NCBI GenBank assembly: GCA_965276835.1
Contig: OZ255631.1
Location: 5,828,001-5,892,000, forward strand
Source: BOG-932 sp965276835
Lineage (GTDB): Bacteria; Pseudomonadota; Alphaproteobacteria; BOG-932; Roseiterribacteraceae
Reading direction: 5' to 3'
DNA: 64,000 nt
Below are positions 23,254 to 34,046 of the stretch, piece by piece (the first letter of the stretch is position 1; the number at the start of each line of letters is the position of its first letter). Made by a program: the position numbers and the translations under genes. A model generated the notes under the pieces. That model ran no database searches. It was given only the letters and a program-made list of their open reading frames with translations, and was not told the DNA's origin.

Positions 23254-23723
23254 CCCCCGACCTGAACACATATGCCGATCCAAACAGCAGTGTCTAGAAG
23301 TACTGCCGCTATCCGCCGATAGGAGAGGCGTTGCTCCGAAGAAACCACAAAATTAGGGCGCCTATGGCTTAACCCCGCCTCGGCAACGCAGGCGCGACTT
23401 ATCGAACGTCCGGACATCGTGTGGCCAACTTTGAACCAGAATCACTGTTCCCTCCGGCCGTCCGTCTTGTTCAAAAGCAATCAAGGAGCCGAATTTCGGC
23501 GTTCGATTTGACATAGTTTCCACCTCTGAATCGACTTAGGCTCAGGACTTATTAATTGCTTGCGCGATCAGCGGTCGGTTGATTCAATGGCGGTGCGGGG
23601 AGGCGCAGCCATGTGTGATCTGATTTGGTTGTCGGTCGGGCATCTGTATCATGGGCCAAGCTTATAGTGTTGCCGAGACCCTGCCTTACTAGGCGCGCAC
23701 CGAATAACCGGAAGACAGGAAGC
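23254..23723. other. Non-coding spacer before ndvB 3' end
   Basis: About 470 bp with no open frame showing family features, no strong hairpin and no repeat that I can see. It separates the small gene from the end of ndvB. Confidence 0.4.
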
Positions 23724-26700
23724 TTATCCCAAGATGACTCGGACGTTATGAATAGCCCCGTCGTCGATCATAGCTATCCCGCGGTCTCGATCGGGCTGAT
23801 CCGCGCCATCTACCTCGATTTGGGTCACGCCTTTGCTGACACCACGTGGGTTCTCGACGATGATGTGATAGCGAGAGGACCGATGACAAAAGGTGATCTC
23901 AAATCCTGACCATGACTGTGGGATGCACGGATCGACGTTCAGACATTCGCCCTGGAGCTGAAACCCGAGGATTCCTTCGATAGCGACGCGATACATCCAT
24001 CCCGACGATCCGGAATACCAGGTCCAACCGCCCCGCGCGACGTTGGGAGCCATCGAATACAGGTCTCCGCAAACGACATATGGCTCGACGCGGTAGCGGT
24101 GGATGGCAGCGTTCGTGCTGCTGTGACTGATAGGGTTCATGATCGAATAAAGCTCATGGGCTCGATCTCCGTCGCCAAGCATCGCAAATGCGAGGACCGT
24201 CCAACTCGAACCATGGGTGTATTGTCCGCCGTTTTCGCGAACGCCCCTGGGGTAACCTTGAATGTAGCCGGGGTTGGGATTGGATGTGTGGAAAGGCGGT
24301 TCGAAGAGCAGCACGAGACCGTCGTCGCGTTTAACCAGATATTTCTCGACCGCGGACATGGCCCGCTTGGCCCGCTCGAGGTCAGCCCCCTTTGAAATTA
24401 CGCTCCACGATTGTGCAATCGAATCGATCCGGCACTCGCTGTTCTGAATCGAACCTATAGGCGTGCCGTCGTCGAAATAGGCCCGGCGATACCAGTCGCC
24501 GTCCCATGCTTCCTCAAGCGCATCCTTGAGCGACGCCGCATGGAGCAGCCATTCCGCGGCGCGTTTCGCTTCTTGCCGCGCGGTTGCGGTGTGGGAGAAA
24601 CTGGTCAAGGCGCTGTATAGGAACCATCCAAGCCAGACACTCTCGCCTTTTCCGCCCGCACCAACAGCATTCATTCCGTCGTTCCAGTCTCCGGTGCCCA
24701 TCAGCGGCAAACCGTGAGATCCCGTCGCTAGACTGCGATCGAGACCTCTGGCGCAATGCTCGAACAACGTCGCCGTGACGTGCGACACGGTCGGCCCGAA
24801 GAAGTTGTCGTACTGATCGTCGTTTAATGGAGGCCCTTCAAGAAACGGAATCTGTTCGTCGAGGATGCCGTTGTCACCGGTCACCTCTAAGTAATGGCAG
24901 GTTACATGCGACAACCAAATGGCGTCATCCGAGATGCGGGTTCGGATGCCACGGCCGGATTCGGGCAACCACCAATGTTGGACGTCGCCCTCAGGGAACT
25001 GCCGCGCGGCGGCTCGTAATATATGCTCGCGTGCCAGATCGGGGCGCGAGATGCACAGAGCCATTACGTCTTGCAGCTGATCGCGAAATCCGTAGGCGCC
25101 GCTTGCCTGGTAAAAGCCCGCGCGAGCCCACACCCGGCAGGCCAGGGTCTGATAAGGAAGCCAGCCGTTGAGCATCACATCCATGGCGCGGTCTGGCGTT
25201 TTGACCTGGACCTTATCGAGCACGTCGTTCCATTGCGTGGCAACGGCATCTTGGACCTTATCGAGGTCGGCTGACCGATATTTCATGATCAGCGCTCGCG
25301 CTTCATCCGGCTCAGCAGTCTCGCCGATTAAGACCAGGATTTCCGTGCTGCCGCCTGGCGCGAGCCGGATCGGGGTTTGAAGCGCCGCGCAGGGATCGAG
25401 TCCCGCGCCGACTGTGTTGGAAAGTGGAATGCCGCCTGACAGGGCCGCCGGCTGGGCCAGCGTGCCATTACGACCAATGAATTCGGTGCGATCAGCGGTC
25501 CACGACAACTGACGGCCGCCGAGATCGAAGAAAGCGATACGCGAGCCGAAATCATTGTGCCACGGATTGCGTGCCAGGATAGCCTGGGTGCCCGGCAAGA
25601 GGTCCGTCACGATGAACGGCGCCGAAGCGCCGCGGGACGTGCCCATAACCCACTCGGCATAGGCCGTCACGGTCAGTTGGCGCTCCCGAATTGAGCGGTT
25701 GGTCACCTTCAGCCGCGATATCTTGATCGGATCATCGATCGGCACAAACTGGGTCAGGACAGTCTCGATGTCATGCGACGAATGCTCGAAGCGCGTGAAA
25801 CCTGGCTCATGGGTTATGACATAGGACGAGGCCTCGCGGATCGGCAATGCAGTTGGCGTCCAAAGTTCACCAGTTTCGTCGTCGCGAACATAGATCGCTT
25901 CGCCGGGTGGGTCGCTTACCGGGTCGTTGGACCAGGGCGTAATCTGATTTTGCTGACTGTTCACCGACCAGGTGAAGCCGCTCCCTTCGGTTGAGACGTG
26001 GAAGCCAAAATTCTTATTGGCAATCACATTGATCCAAGGAGCCGGGGTCCATTGGTTTTTTTCCAGGATTGTTACGTAGTTCCGGCCATTATTGCCGAAG
26101 CCGCCAAACCCGTTAAAGAATTCCAGTTCCGGACGTGCCTGGATTGGCGGACTCGCTGGAGTGGGTGTGATTTTCTTCGGATCGGTGCCCGGAGGCTTTG
26201 TCGTCGCGTCCGGGATTCGGCGGATCTGTTCAGCCAGATTGCCGCGACGTGCCGGAATGACGATGCGTGCCGCGCTTTGAATAAGCGCGAGAATTTCTGG
26301 CGCCACGATCTCGCTTCGCAGGATATAAACATTACCGCGAACCGATTGGTCTGGCTGGCTTGACCTGCTCGTTCGAACCATCGTTTCGAGTGAGACCTGA
26401 AGATCGTTGATGTAGGATGTCGGCTTCTCATTAAGGATGATGAGATCGACGGCAAGCTGCTTCATCCGCCAATACTCGTACGCGCGCAGCAGCTGGCGCA
26501 CGACATTGAGATCCTCACCGTCATCGATGCGCACGAGAACGATCGGCAGATCGCCGGAGATGCCTGCGGCCCAAAGAGTCGATGACTTCCGCAGTCCGGC
26601 CCGCAAGACGTCCGAGGCCGGACGCAGGCTGGCATCTGAATAAAGAATGCGATTGGCGACGCGCTGATAGAGGTGCGCTTCGCCTGGGCCGATGTTCAGA

Positions 26701-29700
26701 TGATGCAGCTGAACTTGCGCTTGCGTCCAGGCGAACGCGGTCGCGCGTTCATAAGCCATCCGATCGTGATGCTTATCGATCAGACCCAAGAGCGCTTCGC
26801 GCGTAGATGCGACCATAGTCCAGAACGAAACAGTGGCTGACGCGCCGCCTGCGAGCCGCACACGTCGTCTCAAACTGAAGATTGGATCAAGCACGGCTCC
26901 GGCCGTATTCGATAGTGGCCAACCCTCGACCACCGCCGCCGGTCCACGAACATCGCGGCCACGACCGATGAAGCGGCCGCGATCGGTCTCGAACTGGACC
27001 GCGCCGATGGTTTCCCCTTCCACCACGGTCACATGCGCTGCCCAGATTTCTGGATCGCTTGCTGCACGGGAGCGCCGCTTTGCCAGTATAGCGCCGGATT
27101 CCGCGAGGAATTCGGTTTCGACGAACAGTTTCGAGAAGGCTTGGTGCGCCCTGTCGTCGGCTTGCGGTGCAAGAACTACTTCAGCATAGGAGGTCAACTC
27201 TATATCGCGCGGCCGTCGGCTGCGGTTGGTCAGAGTGACGCGCCGTACCTCCGCGTCATCCTCAGCCGATATCGTCACGGAAATCGTGGACGAAATCGCA
27301 CCGTCCTTACGATTGATCTCGGCGCGATCCTCGGAAAAGGCCGCCTCGTAAGTTTCCGGTTCGACGGCGCTGGGCTGATAGCCGGCGGACCAGAGGCTGT
27401 CGGTGCGCATGTCGCGCAGATAGATGAAGCTGCCCCAACTATCCGCCGTGGGATCTTCCCGCCAACGAGTAATGTCGATGTCGTGCCAGCGGCTGTAGCC
27501 CGATCCAGCACCGGTCATCATGACCGAATAGCGCCCGTTCGATAGCAGATGGGTGCGTGGCAGCCGCGAATGCGGGGAATTGAATTTGCGTTGCATATCC
27601 GGATAGATGTGCTGGATGACTACTGGTCCGCTCGGATGCCTGTTCGGCGGCCGGGCGACGGGAACGCCGCGCGGCATACGCTCCTGCAAGAGAAGCTCGG
27701 TTGCTTGAATGATCGGTTCCGCGTGAAAGCGGGACCGCATGCGGCCATCCTGCAGCGCGTCGGCAATGCCGATCAGGCACATCGCCTGATGGTGCGCCAT
27801 GTAGGCGTGCACGACTGCAACCTTAGCGCCTTCAGGTAGGCGGGACGGGGTATAGTCCAGAGCCTCGTACCAACCATAGGCGCCGCGCCCGCCGGCAGCT
27901 GTCAGCCGGCCAAAATTGCGCGCCGCCGCCCGTGGTGCGATCATGGCCGCTAAACCAGTGGCATAGGGCGCGATTACCAAATCTTCCGCGAGGCCGCGCT
28001 TGTAACCGAGATCGGGGACGCCGAAGCCGGAATATTGGTAGGTAAACTCCAGATCGCGGGCGTTGTACTGCGATTCCGAAACGCCCCAAGGCACGCCTCT
28101 TTCGGCGCCGAAACTGATTTGCCGCGCGACGCTAAGTGTATTGGTTTGCTCGAGCAGACTTCCCGGCGGCGCACGCATGACCAGCGCCGGCATCAGATAT
28201 TCGAACATCGATCCGGACCATGAGAGCAGAGCGGAGCCGGTCTCGACGGGAGTGAGGGTTCTCCCCATTCGGAACCAGTGCTTGGCCGGGATATCGCCCT
28301 TGGCGATCGCGACGAAACTTGCCAGCCGCGCCTCCGACGCAAGGAGGTCGTAGAAGCTGCCGTCGAGCTTGCTCTCATGAACTTGGTATCCGATCGACAA
28401 CAATTGCCGAGATGGATCGAACAGAAATCCGAATTCCATGTTTTGGTACATTGCGTCCGCAAGCGCGCCGAGCGCGTCGAGACGCGTCGCCAGGTTACCG
28501 GTCGTCGCGATCGAAATACGGAGTGCGACTATCAGCTGGTCTCGCCGCGTGCCGGCATGATCGGTTGACATTGCGCCGATCGCCGCCTCCGCATCAGCTG
28601 ACGTGATCTTGCGGACGAGCGTCGCACACCAGGATCGGATATCTTCCAGCGTACCCTGTCCGCTCGAGAGCTGCTCCGCTGAGGCATTGGGCTGCCCCAG
28701 CCACCTTTCACTAAGGGTGGTGAGCAACTCGCGATCGCGGGCAATCATTGTCGCCCACGGCATCAACGCTTCGATCTCATCGAGATGCGCGGTGATGCCG
28801 GCCTCCATAAGATCGGTCCAGGCCACGATGTCCGAGGCTGCCGAGCTTGCCGGAACGCGCTCGTTGAAGGCTCGCGCAGCTGCGATCACGGAGACGCAGC
28901 GATCTTTAAGAGCCATTAGACGCTTGGCCGAATCGATCGGATCGCGAGGTTGTTTGTCCAGCGAGCTGCCGATCTGGTCGAGAAGGTCGTCCAGCACTGC
29001 CAGCTGATCGGATGAACCTGCCGCTTCCGTCCGCGCCGACCCCACCGCCTCGCGCGCGATATCGACCGAATCAGCTATGCCCGAGGTCCATCGGCACATA
29101 AGCGGCGCGCGCGCCAATTCTCTACAAGCATTGCCCAGTGTGACGAGATGCCCAGCTAAATTTCCGCTATCGACCGATGAGATATATTTTGGATCCAGCG
29201 GGCGCAGGTCGCTGATGTCGTACCAGTTGTAGAAATGGCCGCGAAACTTCTCCATTGAACGCATCGTGGCAAGAGTGGCCTCCAGCCGGTTCGCCAGCGC
29301 CAGTGTGCCATGCCACCCGAAATCCCGAGCGGCGACAACCGACAAAAGATAAAGGCCGATATTCGTTGGGGAGGTCCGTCTTGCGACAGCCGGGTGAGGG
29401 TCTTCCTGAAAATTGTCGGGCGGCAGCATGTGGTTGTCCGCCGTGATAAATCTCTCGAAAAAGCGCCATGTGCGCCTGGCAACAAGGCGCAACTCCCGAC
29501 GCTCCTTGTTCGAGATAACCATGTGGTCTGACGGAGCGGGGGCCTCGCTCGCCCATCGCGCCAGCAGCGGCGAAATCGTCCATAAAATTATGAAGGGAAG
29601 GGCGACGGGCCAGCAGCCCTGGCCATAGACCAGAATGGCGGCGAGGGCGAGAATGCCGAACGTGATACTGCCGGCCATTTGCCGACCGACGGTCCACCAA

Positions 29701-32525
29701 GTTGGGCGAAGATAGGCCGCTTGCGCGGCCGTCGTCCATTCGAGCAGTCGACGCCCAACGACCAGCCGGAACCCTGTGCGCAAGACGGCATCGACCGTCA
29801 GCCAGGCTTGGTGGGCAAGGAAGGTCGTGAGAAATCCGGTCTGTATCAGCGCGAGGAGGAGATCTCTACCAATTCCCCGGAAATGACTTCGTTTGGAAAT
29901 CCCGACCCGTTGAGGGATGATCCCGAGCAAAGCCGGCAGAATTAACGGAAGGAGCGTGGTGCCCAGCATGAAGGCGGTCCACGCCACCCCCCCTTCCAAA
30001 GGCAAGATCCAACCGACGAGGAGCGCCATCAGGAGAGAGGGTGTCGACAACGATCGCCGCAGGTTGTCGATCATCTTCCACCGCCCGATCGGCGGGACAG
30101 CGGCTTTCTTCGGGTGAGCTCCGGACTCCCGGCCCTTGCCTAAAATCCAGGGCAACAATTGCCAGTCGCCGCGGATCCACCGATGCTGACGCGCCGAGGC
30201 GACGTCGTAACGGGTTGGGTATTCCTCGACCAACTCGATGTCCGACGCCAAGGCGGCGCGGGTGAATATGCCTTCCAGCAGATCGTGGCTGAGAACCGTA
30301 TTTTCGGGAATCCGACCATGCAGCGCCGTCTCAAAAGCATTGACGTCATAGATGCCTTTTCCGACGAAGGAGCCTTCCGAGAACAGGTCCTGATAAATGT
30401 CCGAGACGGCGAAGGCGTAGGGGTCGAGACCGTTGGTGCCGGAAAATGCCCGCTGGAAAAGCGAGCCGCCGCGACCTTCGGGTAATGACGGCGTGACGCG
30501 AGGTTGTAGGATGCCGTGTCCGGCGGTAACGCGCGACGCGATGATATCGACGATTGGCCGGTTGAGCGGATGGGCCATCTTGCCAATCAGCCGCTTTGCC
30601 GCGCCGCGCGGGAGACGCGTGTCAGAGTCCAGTGTAATGACATAGCGAACATCGCACGGAACTATGACGAATTGATCGTTACTGGGGACAAACGTCGTGT
30701 CGCGCGCACCACGCAGCAGGCGATTGAGTTCGTGAAGCTTACCCCGCTTCCGCTCCCAGCCCATCCATTTGCCCTGCGCGTCGGACCAGCATCTCTTTCG
30801 ATGGAGAAGGTAGAAGCGGGGTGTGTCGCTCTCGATCCCATAGCGCCGATTGAGTTCCGAAATCCTGCGGCGAGCCGCCGCCAAAAGATCCGAATCTCCC
30901 TCTCGAATCTCCGTTGCGCTGTCTGTCCAATCCGTGAGCAGCGCGAAATAGAGCTCGCCATCTTTGCTGGAAAGATAGTGGACTTCCAACCGTTCAATTA
31001 GCGCATCGGTCTCTGCCTCGGAGGTGAGTAATGTCGGAATGACGACCATCGTGCGCAGATCACGTCCTACACCGTCGCGCAATTCCAGACCCGGTAATAT
31101 CGCGGGTCCGAACCGGTCGATCGCCGCCTGATTCATGAGCGCCATGGCTAGGTCGGAAATCGGAATGAGGCCAAAGGCGGCAAGCAGCCAAATCGGCCAA
31201 CCCACGACATTGCCAAGCTGTGAGGTCGCGACAAGCGTCACCGTCAGGAGCAGGATTGTCGCTAGGCCGATCATCCCCAAATAGCCGGATATCCCCAGCA
31301 GCGTATTTGCGCGCGTCAACCAATTGCGGGCAGATGGCCGAAAGTCGAGTACGGCTTCAAACGATCTGCGGCCGCGCGACAAGAGATAAAATCCAGGATC
31401 CCTCCGCCGGTCGGCTTCGACGGTCGCGAGATCGGACGGAACAGTTTTTGTTGCTGCAATGACGCGCGCGGTTATTTCGAGTTCCGTTCGGCCCGATCCG
31501 TCCGCAAGCTCTTCGATAGCCCGCCGATAAGCATCGCGGGTCGAGAAATCCATTTCCGCGAAACGGCTATCTGCCCGAAGCGCGTCGTCAACCAAGCTGA
31601 CGCTTTCCACGAATTCCGGCCAGTCGATCGTCGAGACCAAGCGCATGCTGGTGATGACATTACGGACCGTCACATTCATCGCGCCTTGGACTTGGTGCTC
31701 TTCGCGCACGATCTCATCGGCATTGGTTCCACGTGCAGCGAGTTGATCATCGAGCCACTTAAGAACCGGTATGACCGTCTGAGATTGGTCCCGAAGTTGT
31801 TGATTCAATTGCACGGCGAAGGGTGTCGACCAGGGCTCGGCCGCCAAGTCGACCAAGATATCGTCAGCCGGTTCGGGTTTTTGATCCTCGGTTCCGACCA
31901 GCCGGTCGGCGATCGCATTTGCGCGCTGGTACGCGATGTGGCGGCTTACAATAGCTTCGGCCATGCGGCGAAGGTTTTCGACGAGGACTAGGCGCAAGGT
32001 GATCGCGATAGCCCATAACTCGCCAATCGTCAGCGGTTGCACGCGCTGATAAGCCTTGATGTAACGGCTCAATCGATCTCGGTCGAAACTGCTGTCCGTG
32101 TGCGCGACGACATCCCACGCAACACTGAAGATTCGCGGATAGCCTTCAAACGGACCCTCCGACAATTTTGGCAGCCGCAGATAAAAACCGGGCGGCAAAT
32201 CGCCAAGAATCTCGCGGACCTGTTCTTCAACGATATGGAAGTTGTCAAGCATCCAGTCCGCGGCCGGCGTGATCGGATCGTCGGATTGCGCTGAGTTTGC
32301 GATGCTTCGATAGGCCTTATCGAGAACTTCAGCATTCTCCTGGAGCCTTGGTGCCAGTGGTTTTCCAATGCTTGGTTTCTGAGTGACGCGATTTGATTGA
32401 GCCCTGGCGCGAGCTTGCTGCTCCAGACGCTCAGCGCTGAGCAATTCCGACTTGATGGGCTCATCCGATGCCAGTGAAAAGCTTGGGGCGCGCAACCGAA
32501 GAAGTCGGGACAGCGAGTATTTCAA
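23724..32525 (-). CDS. ndvB: Cyclic beta-1,2-glucan synthase
   Basis: A giant inner-membrane enzyme of 2933 residues, close to the usual 2800-2900 for NdvB/ChvB. It makes and cyclises periplasmic beta-1,2-glucan from UDP-glucose. Membrane helices appear around residues 405-455 and in the 820-1020 region. The GT84 glycosyltransferase part has LDSDTRLPRG near residue 633 and QHRWIRGDW (QxxRW) near 780. The C-terminal part is a duplicated GT36/GH94 phosphorylase-like module that controls chain length, with HLLSNGRYSVMMTGAGSGYS, NGRNYVTIL and MGTGDWNDGMNAVG. It reads without interruption across 8.8 kb, notable beside so many broken neighbours. An EcfG-type promoter lies 125 bp upstream. Important for osmoadaptation and host interaction in relatives. 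Confidence 0.96.
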   Translation of the reverse strand: MKYSLSRLLRLRAPSFSLASDEPIKSELLSAERLEQQARARAQSNRVTQKPSIGKPLAPRLQENAEVLDKAYRSIANSAQSDDPITPAADWMLDNFHIVEEQVREILGDLPPGFYLRLPKLSEGPFEGYPRIFSVAWDVVAHTDSSFDRDRLSRYIKAYQRVQPLTIGELWAIAITLRLVLVENLRRMAEAIVSRHIAYQRANAIADRLVGTEDQKPEPADDILVDLAAEPWSTPFAVQLNQQLRDQSQTVIPVLKWLDDQLAARGTNADEIVREEHQVQGAMNVTVRNVITSMRLVSTIDWPEFVESVSLVDDALRADSRFAEMDFSTRDAYRRAIEELADGSGRTELEITARVIAATKTVPSDLATVEADRRRDPGFYLLSRGRRSFEAVLDFRPSARNWLTRANTLLGISGYLGMIGLATILLLTVTLVATSQLGNVVGWPIWLLAAFGLIPISDLAMALMNQAAIDRFGPAILPGLELRDGVGRDLRTMVVIPTLLTSEAETDALIERLEVHYLSSKDGELYFALLTDWTDSATEIREGDSDLLAAARRRISELNRRYGIESDTPRFYLLHRKRCWSDAQGKWMGWERKRGKLHELNRLLRGARDTTFVPSNDQFVIVPCDVRYVITLDSDTRLPRGAAKRLIGKMAHPLNRPIVDIIASRVTAGHGILQPRVTPSLPEGRGGSLFQRAFSGTNGLDPYAFAVSDIYQDLFSEGSFVGKGIYDVNAFETALHGRIPENTVLSHDLLEGIFTRAALASDIELVEEYPTRYDVASARQHRWIRGDWQLLPWILGKGRESGAHPKKAAVPPIGRWKMIDNLRRSLSTPSLLMALLVGWILPLEGGVAWTAFMLGTTLLPLILPALLGIIPQRVGISKRSHFRGIGRDLLLALIQTGFLTTFLAHQAWLTVDAVLRTGFRLVVGRRLLEWTTAAQAAYLRPTWWTVGRQMAGSITFGILALAAILVYGQGCWPVALPFIILWTISPLLARWASEAPAPSDHMVISNKERRELRLVARRTWRFFERFITADNHMLPPDNFQEDPHPAVARRTSPTNIGLYLLSVVAARDFGWHGTLALANRLEATLATMRSMEKFRGHFYNWYDISDLRPLDPKYISSVDSGNLAGHLVTLGNACRELARAPLMCRWTSGIADSVDIAREAVGSARTEAAGSSDQLAVLDDLLDQIGSSLDKQPRDPIDSAKRLMALKDRCVSVIAAARAFNERVPASSAASDIVAWTDLMEAGITAHLDEIEALMPWATMIARDRELLTTLSERWLGQPNASAEQLSSGQGTLEDIRSWCATLVRKITSADAEAAIGAMSTDHAGTRRDQLIVALRISIATTGNLATRLDALGALADAMYQNMEFGFLFDPSRQLLSIGYQVHESKLDGSFYDLLASEARLASFVAIAKGDIPAKHWFRMGRTLTPVETGSALLSWSGSMFEYLMPALVMRAPPGSLLEQTNTLSVARQISFGAERGVPWGVSESQYNARDLEFTYQYSGFGVPDLGYKRGLAEDLVIAPYATGLAAMIAPRAAARNFGRLTAAGGRGAYGWYEALDYTPSRLPEGAKVAVVHAYMAHHQAMCLIGIADALQDGRMRSRFHAEPIIQATELLLQERMPRGVPVARPPNRHPSGPVVIQHIYPDMQRKFNSPHSRLPRTHLLSNGRYSVMMTGAGSGYSRWHDIDITRWREDPTADSWGSFIYLRDMRTDSLWSAGYQPSAVEPETYEAAFSEDRAEINRKDGAISSTISVTISAEDDAEVRRVTLTNRSRRPRDIELTSYAEVVLAPQADDRAHQAFSKLFVETEFLAESGAILAKRRSRAASDPEIWAAHVTVVEGETIGAVQFETDRGRFIGRGRDVRGPAAVVEGWPLSNTAGAVLDPIFSLRRRVRLAGGASATVSFWTMVASTREALLGLIDKHHDRMAYERATAFAWTQAQVQLHHLNIGPGEAHLYQRVANRILYSDASLRPASDVLRAGLRKSSTLWAAGISGDLPIVLVRIDDGEDLNVVRQLLRAYEYWRMKQLAVDLIILNEKPTSYINDLQVSLETMVRTSRSSQPDQSVRGNVYILRSEIVAPEILALIQSAARIVIPARRGNLAEQIRRIPDATTKPPGTDPKKITPTPASPPIQARPELEFFNGFGGFGNNGRNYVTILEKNQWTPAPWINVIANKNFGFHVSTEGSGFTWSVNSQQNQITPWSNDPVSDPPGEAIYVRDDETGELWTPTALPIREASSYVITHEPGFTRFEHSSHDIETVLTQFVPIDDPIKISRLKVTNRSIRERQLTVTAYAEWVMGTSRGASAPFIVTDLLPGTQAILARNPWHNDFGSRIAFFDLGGRQLSWTADRTEFIGRNGTLAQPAALSGGIPLSNTVGAGLDPCAALQTPIRLAPGGSTEILVLIGETAEPDEARALIMKYRSADLDKVQDAVATQWNDVLDKVQVKTPDRAMDVMLNGWLPYQTLACRVWARAGFYQASGAYGFRDQLQDVMALCISRPDLAREHILRAAARQFPEGDVQHWWLPESGRGIRTRISDDAIWLSHVTCHYLEVTGDNGILDEQIPFLEGPPLNDDQYDNFFGPTVSHVTATLFEHCARGLDRSLATGSHGLPLMGTGDWNDGMNAVGAGGKGESVWLGWFLYSALTSFSHTATARQEAKRAAEWLLHAASLKDALEEAWDGDWYRRAYFDDGTPIGSIQNSECRIDSIAQSWSVISKGADLERAKRAMSAVEKYLVKRDDGLVLLFEPPFHTSNPNPGYIQGYPRGVRENGGQYTHGSSWTVLAFAMLGDGDRAHELYSIMNPISHSSTNAAIHRYRVEPYVVCGDLYSMAPNVARGGWTWYSGSSGWMYRVAIEGILGFQLQGECLNVDPCIPQSWSGFEITFCHRSSRYHIIVENPRGVSKGVTQIEVDGADQPDRDRGIAMIDDGAIHNVRVILG

Positions 32526-32649
32526 CAGTTTAAACCTGAAGGTGAAGGGTCTTGTATGGACGTCGTCATCCCTCGAATGCCGTGTGGGGTTTTGAGTTCA
32601 GTACGGCGAACGTTAGACGTGCAATGGGAAAGAATTGATTTAATTGCGA

Positions 32650-32675
32650 AACGCCACAGACGCATGACACGTTCC
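32650..32675 (-). promoter_or_regulatory. EcfG-type promoter upstream of ndvB
   Basis: On the minus strand GGAAC (32675-32671) is followed after 17 bp by CGTT (32653-32650), matching the alphaproteobacterial general-stress sigma consensus. It lies 125 bp upstream of the ndvB start. The rest of 32526-32940 shows no gene. Confidence 0.5.
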
Positions 32676-32940
32676 AGGCGCCGAGCGGCGACGAAGTCGG
32701 GCTTTTCGAGTCAGTCGAAGGGGCTCGCTTAAGGCTTAGCGTCCCTTGGATGCCGAACGCTTCCTCGCCGACATTCCCGATTAACGTGCGCCCGTCCGAT
32801 CCTCAGCCGCAGTGATCGGCATTCCCAACGCGGCTGCGGGCGCCATCATCACCGTGAACCGCTTGCGGTCGGCAATGTTCAAGCAATGGTCCTCACTCTG
32901 GCCGTTCAGCTCCGCATCGCACTTGCTAAAGGTTCATACC

Positions 32941-33106
32941 ATGCCGGACACTGCCACATTGCCCAAGGCGCCTCCCATTTCTGTGCCGCACGACCCGCGT
33001 CTGCGTGAAATGGCCGATTGCATACGCGCACTTGCAATGGATGCCGTTGAGGCTGCGGAGAGCGGCCATCCGGGCATGACTATGAGCATGGCCGACATCG
33101 CTCGAC
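32941..33106 (+). pseudogene. N-terminal fragment of a second transketolase gene
   Basis: From ATG 32941 the frame reads MPDTATLPKAPPISVPHDPR, then MADCIRALAMDAVEAAESGH and PGMTMSMADIA. This is almost identical to the first 54 residues of the intact transketolase at 57-59 kb (MPDTATLPMAPPIPAPRDPH). Homology stops exactly where a transaldolase fragment begins on the other strand. The thiamine-diphosphate site and all later domains are absent. A partial duplicate created by rearrangement. Confidence 0.85.
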
Positions 33107-33275
33107 CGACTTGGCGAAGATCGTTGGGTTTGTCGTAATTCCGACAATGTCGCCGCGCTCGACCATCTCTGCCAGACTGCCAGACTGCCAGACTGCCAGA
33201 GATGATCCGAGTGCCGCTCAAATCATCGAGCCAAACGGAGCCCCCGTCGCGCAGCTTTTCTAAGGTTTGCGACAA
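33107..33275 (-). pseudogene. N-terminal transaldolase fragment, frameshifted by repeat expansion
   Basis: From 33275 on the minus strand: MSQTLEKLRDGGSVWLDDLS, then SGTRIISGSLA. The frame is then thrown off by an expanded 8-bp repeat and resumes as DIVGITTNPTIFAKSV, the classical transaldolase N-terminus (SVWLDxLxRxxIxSGxL and TTNPTIFxKAI). It ends at the junction with the transketolase fragment. A better preserved but also broken copy lies at 45.9-46.4 kb. The active-site Lys is not reached. Confidence 0.8.
33169..33200 (+). repeat. Four copies of CTGCCAGA
   Basis: Four perfect 8-bp units. The expected transaldolase coding sequence at this place (ISGSLAEMVERGD) would need only two units. 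Two extra units add 16 bp and shift the frame, the hallmark of replication slippage. Confidence 0.85.
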
Positions 33276-33560
33276 GACACGCCTCGCAATCAGTTCATAC
33301 CGGAGTGTCGGCTGATTGCGCGGCCGAAGTTTGGGAAGTGCGCGCCGACGCGAGCAAGCTTCACATGGCTGTTATGGTGTTAAAACGTGCCGCCGGATGC
33401 GGTCTGACCGGCGGACTCAGTCCTACGTTTTAGCGCTGACAGAGCCTGGCCCTAAGCAACGCTACATGCAGCTCGACTGTGTGAAGACAAATGTGCGGAG
33501 AATTCACTTCTGTCTGCTAGTTGCCGACCGGTGTTCGCCGGCTTATCGCGTAGATGCGCT

Positions 33561-34046
33561 TCAACTGACCGTCCGATCGTTAATGGGAATTTCGATGATC
33601 CGGCCCGGGACTTTAGGTGATCCGGAACCTTTGGGAAGGTCGAAAAAAACGCCTGTCAAAAGCATTTCCGTTTTGCCCGCCTTTCCGACTAACGGGACGA
33701 TCAAGCCGATCGCACTATAATGCTCAACCGCGTCAGGATCGAAGCCATATAACACGGGTCGGCGCTGTGTGACGACCTTACGCAAGACCGCCAGCCAGTC
33801 GGCCAGCGCATCGTCGCTGAAAAGCGTCCGATCAAACAGACGGCCAGTGGAATCGCGGCCAACCCGCCTCACGATGTCGCTTCCGACCAGGCGTAGCCTG
33901 AACTCGGCGCCCTCCAAGTCGATCAGCATCACGTTAGATAAAAGAGCGGGAATATCGATTGGATCGATGTCATTTCGAGATGGTGGAATGCCGTCACGAT
34001 GCTTGGCCCGCCAGTAACTCAATAGTCCCTGCCACGACTTTTCCAT
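33561..34046 (-). CDS. PAS_5-family protein
   Basis: A single-domain protein of 161 residues: LLSYWRAKHRDGIPPSRNDI at the start, IPALLSNVMLIDLEGAEFRL, RLVGSDIVRRVGRDSTGRLF, and GLIVPLVGKAGKTEMLLTGV toward the end. This is the PAS_5 family (PF07310 type) common in alphaproteobacteria, in which the W-x-xxR-xGxxPxRxDIDP opening is conserved. The ligand and partner are unknown; no output domain is attached. A paralogue lies at 63.5-63.9 kb. Intact frame, ATG 34046. Bases 33276-33560 and 34047-34325 contain nothing I recognise. Confidence 0.8.
   Translation of the reverse strand: MEKSWQGLLSYWRAKHRDGIPPSRNDIDPIDIPALLSNVMLIDLEGAEFRLRLVGSDIVRRVGRDSTGRLFDRTLFSDDALADWLAVLRKVVTQRRPVLYGFDPDAVEHYSAIGLIVPLVGKAGKTEMLLTGVFFDLPKGSGSPKVPGRIIEIPINDRTVS

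Noticed and set aside
33169..33200. Short tandem repeats considered as a CRISPR array
   Set aside because: Units are 8 bp without spacers and lie inside a transaldolase remnant. No array with spaced repeats or cas gene is present.
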